Below are positions 23,808 through 33,281 of a DNA stretch of 64,000 nt, piece after piece. Position 1 is the stretch's first letter; each line of letters opens with the position of its first letter. The stretch is from Marasmius tenuissimus. Taxonomy: Eukaryota; Basidiomycota; Agaricomycetes; Agaricales; Marasmiaceae. The notes beneath the pieces are model-generated. The model was not told where the DNA came from, made no database searches, and worked only from the letters and a program-made list of their open reading frames with translations. The stretch lies in assembly GCA_029532415.1 (NCBI GenBank), contig JAQOTA010000054.1, positions 3,534,001 through 3,598,000 of the forward strand, written 5' to 3'. The position numbers and the translations under genes were made by a program.

Positions 23808-23976
23808 AATGCCTTCAACAGCGCAACATCAGCCCAATGTCAACGCGTCAACGCGTCGACTGTCAGTCTGTCACCATCTCAATAGTGATATTTCTCTCTC
23901 CATATACTGTCGACTCGCACAGTTTCATGGCAGTGCTTTCTTGTAATTACAACACCAAGGACCATCTCCGGGCGAA

Positions 23977-26659
23977 ATGGGGGACAGCGGGGCAAAGGCT
24001 TCTGGCGATTCATTCTGGCACGATGAAGGTCAAGGGACGACGTGAGTCGCTTTCACCTCATGTCCCTGAGATGCAAGAAGGCTGAGATCAGCAGGACAAC
24101 CGCTGATCATATCTTCAGAGGCTTCAGTGACTTGGACGAGTTCATCGTACACGTCAGGCAATATGGGCAAGACATCGGAAAAGCCATGAGCTCTGTTTCT
24201 TCACAAATAGCACCGTTAGTTATGGATGCCATTCAGCTCGTACGTCCCACAAATTCCCTTCAGATAGCAGTAGCATGAACTCAACGTCGAGCATGCACAC
24301 AGCATCTGGACAGGCAAAGCATCCATGTAGACCGTGCCCTTCGTAGGACTTGGATCAAGTGCCTCCTTCACCTGAACAAATATCATGGATCCCTACCACC
24401 CTCTATACATCTTTCAAACATTGTCAAGGAAGGATCACATCCAGTCGCTGGCGGCGGGTTTGCGGTGAGGGACAGTACCACGAATTAGAGAGCTACAGAG
24501 AGCTACAATTATCTCACGCGCAGTTTCTCTTAGGACATCTGGAAAGGGCGTATCGCGAATGACAATCTGGTCTGCTTGAAGGTTTTGCGCATCTACACCG
24601 GGAGCTTCGACGAGAAAAAGCTGATGACGGTGCGTCAACAACATACGTTATCGCACAAGGTGCCCTAAAACCCTACTTCCAGCAACTAGGCAACGAGGTT
24701 CTAATTTGGCGTCAACTTCGACATTCACATATCCACCAATTCCTTGGAGTTGTGAATGACCTGTTCCGGCCAAGCTACTGCATCATCTCGCCGTGGATGG
24801 CGAACGGGGACGTGATGTCTTACTGTCAGCAACATAACTCCAGTCTCGATGCGAAAGTCACGTTGGTGCGGTCTGTCGACTTGAACCAGATTTTCCAAAG
24901 TCTGACAGCCGTCTCCGTAGATTCAGGAAATATGTGAAGGCCTACGATACCTCCATGAGCACAGTCCCCCCATAGTACACAGCGATATTAAAGGCGTGCG
25001 TCATCTCTTCATCTCTACCTTCCTGGGCCTTATCTTTCACACTAGGCCAACATCCTTGTGTCAGACGACGGTCACTGCCGAATCAGCGACTTCGGACTAT
25101 GCACCATTGAAGATGACTCGCCAGCTGGACGCGTCAGTGAAAGCACCAGCCAGGCAGCGATGCGAGGCTCAGTACCGTGGCTCGCGCCAGAGCTGATGAA
25201 CCCAGGCTGTGTCGAGACGCCAAATCGAACCACAAGTGATATCTATGCCTTAGGATGCACCATATATGAAGTATGTGGACTCAGTAGAGCGCCCGTTGGT
25301 TTTGAACTGACTGCTCCAAAGTTACTCAGTGGCTACGCGCCCTTTGCTGATAAAAAGATGGAACTGCAGATCGTCCTAGCGGTCCTGGACGGTATGCGAC
25401 CGGCGTCACCGGCGGACTGTCCGAGTTGGCTCTGGAAGATTATCGAGAACTGTTGGAGTGAAGAGGCTGGGTCGCGACTGACTGCCTCTGAAGTGACAAC
25501 TCTTTTGGCCGGGCGGTCCCTCGAATCCTATCTTGCCTCGAAGGAGGTCCCTTCAAACAATGTAGAGAAAATCGAAGATCTGTGTGGAGGCCCAGAAGGG
25601 GCTAGTTCTAGGTCGAAACAGGTGGACCGGAAGTACCAAACTTATGTTCAGAAAATCCCCCTTCTATCGAAACTAATTCGCCGAATGCGAAACGGCCCTT
25701 GCGAGAAAAGTGAGGAAATGTCGCAAGCTCATTCTGATACAAAGAATATTCGACGGCGGCTTCTGACCATGATCCGGGCCAACCGAATTCGCACCGTCCT
25801 CAGTCTCGTCACCATCACCATCACCATCGCTATCCCCCTTCTGTCCCAACCTCGATCCCTCTACTTCAAGGTCGCCCGACTCGTATACGACAGGATAGAG
25901 CAAAACGAGGAGCCCCCAAGTTTTCCCACGGATATGGACAATCTGTCCTCGCGTGCACTCGAGACTATGGGGCACGGGGATGGGTTCCCTCGAGCTTGTT
26001 CAATTGTACGCAATGCAGAAATTGGAGGCATCTGGCTCCATGAGCATTCTGTCTCTACTTCCTCAATTGCACCCAATGCGGACATTGGAGGCATCTGGCT
26101 CCATGATCATTCTGTCTCTACTTCCGTTGCTGGCCTCGTCTTCACCGCCCTGAGTCTCTCCATCGCCTTCCTTTTCTTACCCTTTATTCTCGCTCTCCTC
26201 GCAAAAGTCGGCATCGAGCTATCCTCACGAAAAACACGAAGAGTCATTCGTGGGGCTTCTACTCGCATTGGCGGGGATCAGTCACTTCAACAGGAGAAGA
26301 AGCGACACGCCTTCGTTGAACATGGCCCGCCCCAATCAACGCCCATCCCTGCAGGGGCTAGGAAAAGGTCCTCCTCTGAATCACCAATCAGAAGTCCTTC
26401 GCCGCCACAGCTATCGCCACCGTCATACCCCTCGCTATCGTCCCCTCCCGTTACAATTATGGGGGTAACTGAAGTTCACCTTCCTTCCACGTTGGAGTCT
26501 ATGTGGGTTGACACTGCGCTTCGAGTGGTTTGGCGAGGCTTCCGGGAAAGGGTTGGGCCATCCGACCCTAACTGTGTCTATTCATCCTCTCGATCAACTG
26601 AACCATGTCCTTTCCATTCTGCCTTACTCTCTTCGAAAGGAGTAGGACGAGGGACGTAG
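23977..26659 (+). CDS. K4: TKL-like kinase with two predicted membrane segments
   Basis: Paralogue of K1-K3/K5 with the N-terminal module (start MGDSGAKA by alignment), the Gly loop, VCLKVLRIY, LGNEVLIW, HSDIKG with ANILV, ISDFGLC and LAPELM: an apparently active kinase. The tail differs from its relatives. The DSPIE/KR nuclear-signal-like linker is absent. Instead there is a basic patch (IRRRLLTMIRANRIR), a hydrophobic segment (about 25793-25846, VLSLVTITITIAIPLL), an inter-segment region holding a 21-residue tandem repeat, and a second long hydrophobic segment (26126-26218, GLVFTALSLSIAFLFLPFIL). A basic Ser/Pro-rich region and the C-terminal motif (VWRGFRERVG, then TEPCPFH as in K3) follow. 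A membrane-anchored kinase is inferred. One 54-bp intron (25270-25323) is a multiple of three without a stop, so retention would keep the frame. Confidence 0.72.
26003..26128 (+). repeat. 63-bp tandem duplication inside K4
   Basis: Two in-frame 63-bp units, encoding IVRNAEIGGIWLHEHSVSTS plus one residue and then IAPNADIGGIWLHDHSVSTS plus one. The DNA is almost the same between units. The repeats lie between the two hydrophobic segments. Confidence 0.9.
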
Positions 26660-26694
26660 ATTCGGCGCCGTTGTGCGAGCCGATCCGTCCTGAA

Positions 26695-26840
26695 ACCAAA
26701 GTCATATTCATCCAAGACGGTATTACTATGTGGGACGATGTCGCCCTTCAAGAACCTCGGAAAGCTTTCAGACGATGGAGGAACATCTGGACTTCTTGGT
26801 GCCCATTCCGTTCTATTGATCGGACGATTGGTGAAAATAA
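26695..26840 (+). pseudogene. Second kinase tail remnant after K4
   Basis: The DNA matches the 3' end of K5: ATGTGGGACGATGTCGCCC, CTTCAAGAA, then degraded versions of AWRSFR and the GTSELVG segment with indels, and the GACGATTGGTGAAA end. K4 itself already ended with the other tail type, so the locus carries both tails in series. Confidence 0.65.
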
Positions 26841-26963
26841 GGCAAATCTTCTGGTTGTCATCACGACTGTGGCGCGTTTTCGTTATCTGTTATATCCGGA
26901 CATGATTGTCCCCTGTATCCCTAGGTCTCAATGCATTCTCTTAGTGCTTTTTTGCCGCATATA

Positions 26964-27530
26964 CAGTCATCTACCGGTCAATGACACAAGATCAGTCAAT
27001 GATACAAACAAGTTTTTTGCACCTTGCCCTCATTATACCACTCTCAAATATTTACTTGAGACCAGAATATGTATCTCTTATTGTATCACATTGTTTCTGC
27101 GATGATATAGATACAGGAAAATATTCAGAAAAATGATTACTGGACTTCTTGGGACTATTTTGGGGCTGGAGAAGGTATTTTCGGGATCCTGGACCTTGTG
27201 CTTCGAGTTATTTACTGAATCAGGCCTATAAAACATAACCTTGGCCCTCTTTTGTGTGCCAAGGGTGTGGAAGACTTGTCCCATCGAGTATGTCTCCTTC
27301 CCCGCCAGATTTTGGCGCATTGATGGGAAATTCCCACCCGCCAAACTTTGCATCAAATTCACCGATTTCACTGTTTGCGATGGCCCGGTCGTTCCTCCAC
27401 CAAAAGCGACACTATGATGGCTGATAATATGTATTGGAGGGTATATAAAGAGTGTGGATTGCTCAGAATAGGGTGGAATATCGGGGTGTCTCATCTTTAC
27501 GATGTTGTATCATTGACCGGTAGATGACTG
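26964..27530. mobile_element. 567-bp MITE with TA target duplication
   Basis: Terminal inverted repeats CAGTCATCTACCGGTCAATG / CATTGACCGGTAGATGACTG flanked by TA on both sides. CAG ends with TA duplication are typical of Tc1/mariner-type elements. No transposase is encoded; the longest internal frame (minus, 27078-27494) has no recognisable motif. It sits between the tail remnant of K4 and the K5 promoter. Confidence 0.75.
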
Positions 27531-27606
27531 TACTTAGCTTGCTCGTCATATATGGACTGGTGACAGGTCCAGAGGCAAAGAAGGGCCAAGATTTGCAGAC
27601 GCCTCG

Positions 27607-27638
27607 CCGCCGGTCAAAGCGGTAGCCGGCATTTGCCG
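27607..27638 (+). promoter_or_regulatory. Shared upstream element of K5
   Basis: CGCCGGTCAAAGCGGT then AGCCGGCATTTGCCGA, matching the element upstream of K4. It is 77 bp beyond the MITE end and about 285-315 bp before the K5 start, so the insertion lies next to it. Confidence 0.4.
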
Positions 27639-27921
27639 AGCTGGCTGACACAGCCTGTAGCGTTTGAATTTCACTGTACTGTAACTTACTCACCACTGTT
27701 TTCTTTCTCTTCTTTTGTACTAGTTGATGAAGCTGATGAGGCAATCCGGCTGACTACGCTGCAACTGGTTACGATAGCTGTAGCTCAGGTAATCTAAAAG
27801 TAAAAATATCATGTTTCATGTTCGAAGGTGAGATCAACCATACACCTGAGCATCCCTGACGTTACTTGCTTATCACTCTTTAACCTTGACACAGAGCTCA
27901 GGAGTATTCCTTCGGGAGGAC

Positions 27922-30159
27922 ATGGTTTCATCAATGCGAGACAATAGCGTGTCGGGGGATCTTAGTGATACATGTTGGAACAATGAAGGTCAAGAGGCGA
28001 GGTGAGCCACTCTCACTGTCCTTGAGACCCCAGAAGATCAATCATAGCAGCTCAAATTTTGGCGATATTGTCCGCAATTTGACCAAGTTCATCGCGCACC
28101 TCAGAAGGCATGGGCAAGACGTCCGGAAAGCCATGGGCTTCGTTACCTCGCAAACAGCACCGTCAGTTATGGACACCATTCAAGTCGTGCGTTTCAGACA
28201 GCTCCTTGCGAGAAACGAGAGAACTCAACATGCACACATAGCACCTAGATAATCAGAGCGATCATGAAGACCGCGCCCTCCGTAGGACTTGGATCGAGTG
28301 CCTCCTTCATCTGAATAGATATCACGGATCCCTACCCACCTCCATCTACCTTCCAAACATTGTTAAGGAAGGTTCACACCCGGTTGCTGGTGGCGGGTTT
28401 GCTGTGAGACACAGTACCAGCAACTGTAGAGCGACGATTATCTCATGCAATTGCTTTCAGGAAATCTGGAAAGGGCGTCTCAAGGATGACCAACTGGTCT
28501 GCCTGAAGGTTCTACGCATTTACACCGGAAGCTTCGACGAGAAAAAGTTGATGAAAGTACGTCGACGGATATTGTCGCATGGCCCGTAGTCCTAAAACCA
28601 CATGTCCAGCAACTCGGGAATGAGGTTCTCATTTGGCGTCAACTTCGACATTCAAACATACACCAATTTCTCGGAGTCGCAAGCGAGTTGTTCCAGCCAA
28701 GCTACTGCATAATTTCGCCGTGGATGGCGAACGGGAATTTGATGTCTTACTGTCGGGACCATAACTCAAGTTTTGATACGAAAGTTGCGATGGTACGGCA
28801 CATCGAGTTGAACCAGATTCTTCAAAGCCTGACCGCTATCTATGCAGATACGTGAAATGTGCGAGGGCCTTCGGTACCTCCATGAGCACAACCCCCCGAT
28901 AGTCCACAGCGATATCAAAGGCGTAGGTTTGCCTTTCATCCCGACTCTTTGTCCACAACATTTAAGTTCTCATCGTAGATGAATATTCTTGTTTCCGACG
29001 ACGGCTATTGCCGGATTAGCGACTTCGGGCTCTGTACCATTGAGGATGACTCGCCAGCAGGCCGTGTCAGTGAAAGCACGAGTCAGGCGGCAATGCGAGG
29101 TTCAGTGCCCTGGCTGGCGCCAGAACTGATGAACCTAGACTGTATCGAGGCGCCAAATCGAACGACAAGGGACATCTATGCATTAGGGTGCACCATGTAT
29201 GAGGTACGTCGTCATCGTTGGGCATGTTCCCCGACTCCCCGAGGCCCCCCTGAGCTGAATGTCACATAGCTGCTCTCGGGGACTCCGCCCTTTTCCGATC
29301 AGAAGGCGGATCCACGAATAATTCTGTCAGTCTTAAAGGGTATACGGCCAGTGCAACCAACAGAATGCCCTGACTGGCTTTGGACGGTTATCGAAAAGTG
29401 TTGGAGGGAAGAACCTAGTCTACGGCTGACCGCCTCAGAAGTCGCGGCCTATATAGCCAAGACAGCATCATCTTCCTTCAGCTCGGCGATGAATGTGCAG
29501 GAAGCTGAACAGCTACACAGTGGTACAGAGAAGATGCAGGATGGATCCAATGCTGCACCGTCGTACCACTCCGCCCCAGCCAAAAGGAACATTTGTGAGG
29601 TGGACTCCTTCAACGAACGCGAGACCCCAGTCAAACGACAGCGCCAACTGGATGCTATAGGTGAGCACCCTCATGATGTTGCCGGCTCATAAACAACTTT
29701 TACTAACAGAAATTAACGAAGCGCCTCCTTCGAAGCGTGGTCGTGGTCGGCCTAAGGGCCAAAAAAACAAAAATCCCAAGTCGGGTTCTTCAAACGATCC
29801 GGCTATTGCTGTGGCAGATGGTTCATTGATCTTGACGCCCAAGAGGAAAAGGACACGACCCCCTAAGGTACTACTTTCAACTGGCCCCAGCCCTTTCGAA
29901 ACGTATGTCGTGCTCATAAACTCTCACCACTCGCAAGGAATACAAGGAGCCCACACGGAGAGACCCGCGGGCGCGATCGAGCGTTCAAATTTACGACGCG
30001 ATGACCCCACCTGAATCCAGGATCACCTCTATTCGCGGTATGTGGGACGACATCGCCCTCCAAGAAGCCTGGAGAAGCTTCCGGGTGAGGGTCGGGACCT
30101 CTGAACTTGTCGGTGTCCCATCCACCCTCTTTCCATTGGTCGACGAATTGGTGAAATGA
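27922..30159 (+). CDS. K5: TKL-like kinase with AT-hook tail
   Basis: Shortest array member. Start MVSSMRDN by alignment; N-terminal module; kinase exons with PVAGGGFA, VCLKVLRIY, LGNEVLIW, HSDIKG, ISDFGLC and LAPELM; all splice as in K1-K4. The linker retains a variant of the nuclear-signal-like segment (AKRN, CEVDSFNE, VKRQRQ). After an intron the tail holds an AT-hook (SKRGRGRPKGQKNK, 29733-29775) and a second basic patch (KRKRTRPPK), then after another intron the C-terminal motif (AWRSFR, RVGTSELVGVPS) and a stop. AT-hooks bind the minor groove of AT-rich DNA, so this tail would give low-specificity chromatin binding, unlike the zinc clusters of its relatives. It is predicted active and nuclear; its targets are unknown. 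Confidence 0.75.
29733..29775 (+). other. AT-hook in K5
   Basis: The core RGRP is flanked by basic residues (KRGRGRPKGQK), the canonical AT-hook form. Confidence 0.85.
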
Positions 30160-30513
30160 GACGTCTGGCTGTCATCGATTCAACGATTAATTTCGCAATT
30201 TCGAGCTTCCAGTGCTGTATGGATTCGTTTTGGGTCCGCCGCCGGTGAGACCAATCCTCTTGGTCGAGCATGTGCGAAATCGTATCTTCTGTGAAAACTC
30301 GGTCTGTCGCGAATTGTGAATAAAGTAGTAACTAGAAACTTGCAAGGCAAGACGGGGGTGAGAAATTTGGGAGTCTTGAAAGGAACTGTCAGAAACTGGT
30401 ATGGCCTGAAGAGTAATGACCTCGAACGCGCCCGCGTGATGCCGTAATACCACGAAGCGAACGAAGTGAGACGAAGCTCGTTTGTTCTTCTTCCTCCAGA
30501 CTACAACCACCAA
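30160..30513. other. K5-L3 intergenic region
   Basis: K5 3' flank and L3 promoter. The last 90 bp are the sequence copied in relic form at 17540-17633. No gene. Confidence 0.5.
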
Positions 30514-31488
30514 ATGCCAGCAAACCGTTCAAATCGTGGCGGCCGCGGCCACAACGCCAATCGTGGACAAGGATCACAACGGGGACAACGAGGAGGAGGT
30601 CGAGGAGGTCGGGGTCGCGGGGGACGCGGTGGTCGTGGTGGCCGTGGAGGAGCCTCGAGCTCAAGTTCCGCTCCATACGTTCGACCAACGTACCCTCCAG
30701 AAGCTACTCTCAGTCTCTACAACTCAAACGATCCCCATCTGGGCACCAAGTTGAACTTGCCTGGAATAAAGCAAATCAGGTTTGGGGAAGATTTCGATAT
30801 ACGAGAGTAAGTTCCTTCAGCATTTTTGTTCCAAACATCAACTAAAAATTCACTCAGTGTGCATCTCCAGGCTATGTCTTCTATCCCGACACTCATGAGC
30901 ACCCTCCAAGTGCTTTCTCTCGGGGATTCAGACACAGGCAAGGGCGCGTGGCTTACCGACGCCGGCGTCCAGCCATTCCTCTCACAAGCGCCTAATCTCA
31001 TTTCGCTCACTCTCGATGCGTGTCGAGATCTCACAGACGCTACGCTCATCCACGCACTGGAATCCTGCCCTCGTCTCCAATTCTTGCAAATCACAGGGAA
31101 CGACAAGATTCAAGGAAAGATCACCAATAGCGTGTTCAAAACTATCCGGGAGAGAGAGAATATCGGTGTCTCCTTGAGAGAGCTCGTGCTTTACGACCAG
31201 CCGGTTTCCCCTTACAGCAAGGACTTCAAGGACCTCTCGAATGCCCGGAAGGATCTGACAGTGAGAGAGGGTGAGACGTTAGGGTGCGTTCCGTATTTTG
31301 GAGACCATTGATTGTGTATTAACTGTATCTCGTTCTGCAGCGATGGCATTGCCACCAACATGATCGCAGCTATGAACGGTGGTGCGATGACAACTGCATG
31401 GAGGAATGGGGAAATGGTCGGCATTGACACTGATATGGGTTTCTATGGTCCGGGAGGATATGACATACCATTTGATGACTTTTTCTGA
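30514..31488 (+). CDS. L3: RGG-box/leucine-rich-repeat protein
   Basis: Three exons: 30514-30806, 30858-31283 and 31341-31488. The N-terminus is a strong RGG box (GGGRGGRGRGGRGGRGG) after MPANRSNRGGRGH, followed by a Ser-rich spacer and PYVRPTYPPEATLSLY. The second exon carries leucine-rich-repeat-like units (LQVLSLGD, LISLTLDAC, LQFLQITG, LRELVLYD). The third ends GFYGPGGYDIPFDDFF. The intron phases are the same as in L2. It is the best preserved of the three copies. RGG boxes commonly bind RNA and are arginine-methylation targets. The role here is unknown, but the pairing with kinase genes is repeated three times. Confidence 0.8.
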
Positions 31489-31710
31489 AGTTGTGAGCGA
31501 TTTCGTATGATGATTTTTGAACATGAGATGCTTGATCCTTGTAATCTTTACATCAGCCGCCGATAGTCTTCACTCACATATTTCACAAGAAGACCTGGCG
31601 TCGCCCTTCACCTGCAGCTTGGAGACGATACACATTCAATATAGGTCGAAACATTGATACATCGGTTCAGATTAGAGTCGGACGTCGAGGCCTTGACTAG
31701 CATGGGTCTT
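31489..31710. other. L3/PDAP1 convergent 3' region
   Basis: Short region between the convergent L3 and the PDAP1-like gene. No feature recognised. Confidence 0.5.
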
Positions 31711-32635
31711 CTATTGCCTCTTTGCCTTCTCTTTCTCTCGTTTCGCGTCTACTTCTGCCGTTTTGGCTGCAAAAAGATACCATGAGCACATAAACAGGAA
31801 AACACGATGACTTGAACGCACCATCAGTCTCAGCTTTCCTCTTCGCTGCCGCGGCCTCTCTTTCTGCCCTGATCTTGGCCAGACGAGCCAAATCCGATTT
31901 CGCTTGGTCAGTCTTGCCTTGTACATGGAGCTACAGAACTCATTTTAGTCGTTGTCGATATGAATATCAGGATCACGCACCTTCCAGTATTTCTCCTTCG
32001 CCTCCTGCTTTTCCTTCTGTTCTCTTTCTCTCCTGCTCAGCTCCCTCGGGGCACTCAGATCCGAAACGTTCATCTTCTTCTTGACATGATTCGGATTGAT
32101 CAGGTCTGAATCGTCGTCGTCCTCATCTTCATCGCCGTCCTTCTTCGGTTTCGATTTGGCAGCAGCAGCTTCTTTCTGCTTGATCTTAAGAGCTTTGCGC
32201 TCTGCACGAGAAAGTTCGGGCTTGGCTTCTCCCTCACCCTCTTCCTCTTCTTCTTCATCGTCTTCTTCCTCTTCTTCCTCGTCTTCCTCCTCATCGTCGT
32301 CGTCATCGTCGGAGCCGTCCTTATCACGACGAGCCCTGCGTAGGCATAGAGAGCATCAGTTCACCTTTTTTCCCGCAGTGTGACAACCTTGAAATCTCGA
32401 ATCACCATTTATCTTGAGCTACAGCGGTGCCGTTCTCATCCAGAACCATATGCTTGCTGTAATCGAATTGTCAGCATGCAAGTCTACTTTCAGGGGGAGC
32501 AACCACGGCAGAACACACCTAAAACTTCGCCCGCCACCTCGTTTTTGCTTGAATTTTCCTGCAATGTCGTAGCTAGATGATTAGATCGCTGCGGATCGCA
32601 AAAGAGCAAAGAAACATGCCTGAGCCTCTGACCAT
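31711..32635 (-). CDS. PDAP1/PP28 (casein kinase substrate phosphoprotein) family
   Basis: Small, highly charged, conserved eukaryotic protein. Six exons, read right to left: 32635-32620, 32558-32519, 32456-32406, 32335-31981, 31930-31822 and 31766-31711. They splice to MVRGSGKFKQKRGGGRSFSK, a long Asp/Glu run, LINPNHVKKKMN, then the family core APRELSRREREQKEKQEAKE, KYWKLHVQGKTDQAKSDLAR and a Lys/Arg-rich coiled-coil end. The core matches the PP28 domain of human PDAP1 as I know it. The first intron begins with GC (TCAG/GCATGT), because only that donor keeps the frame into GKFKQKRGGG. The family is phosphorylated by casein kinase 2 in animals. It is the only clearly conserved housekeeping gene between the array and the duplicated block. 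Confidence 0.88.
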
Positions 32636-33281
32636 GATAAGCTATTGATCGAGTTAGAGTGTAAAGAAAGACGAGATGGGATGATAAGGATAGGTGTGCT
32701 GGTGGTGGCGAACAATAAGGTCGAGTCAGTGTGAGTGACTCTGAGGCAGAGTAGATTGGAGCGCGTCAAAGGTTCATCTTATCTTATCTCTTCATGATAT
32801 TCTTACAACTCGACCACCACGAGCACCATTTGAATTCCTTTCTTCTCGACCTTTTGTTCCGTTCTCCTTCCAGCCAGCTGTCAAGCTTCGGAGACCCGCC
32901 CACTGCTCACGCGATAATGCCTGCTGACAACTCCAGTTCCTTGCTGTTCATTGTCGGGATTCGCGGTTCGGCATACAAAATACTCCATGTGCAACGATAC
33001 AGCACCTGACGACATCGCGTTGAGTAACATCCGCTGCTGGCAAGAAATACATCATCTATCATCACATGGACCTTGGTGGCTTCCAATCTTTGTCAAGTTT
33101 TGGTTGAAGAACAACAAAACGCCCCTTGCAAGTTCGAATTCTGATGAAGAACTTGCACTTTACCCATATCTAATTCTCCGCGCGTCTTCCTCAAGCTATA
33201 TCTACACCATCTATCTGAATCGTCAACTCGAGCCTCTTGATTCCTTTTCTTTGCTCTACGAGACAAGCAATTCAACTCGAT
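32636..33281. other. Divergent promoter region, PDAP1-like / M64-1
   Basis: 646 bp between divergent starts. Open frames here have no motif. No repeat seen. Confidence 0.5.

Noticed and set aside
25058..26659. K4 long frame as one uninterrupted exon
   Set aside because: The 54-bp stretch from GTATGTGG to CCAAAG matches an intron in all paralogues; it is only by chance open and a multiple of three.
27078..27494. 138-codon minus-strand frame within the MITE
   Set aside because: No transposase motif (no DDE/D pattern seen); chance frame in a non-autonomous element.
32096..32383. Ser-run plus-strand frame
   Set aside because: Complement of the Asp/Glu run of the PDAP1-like gene.
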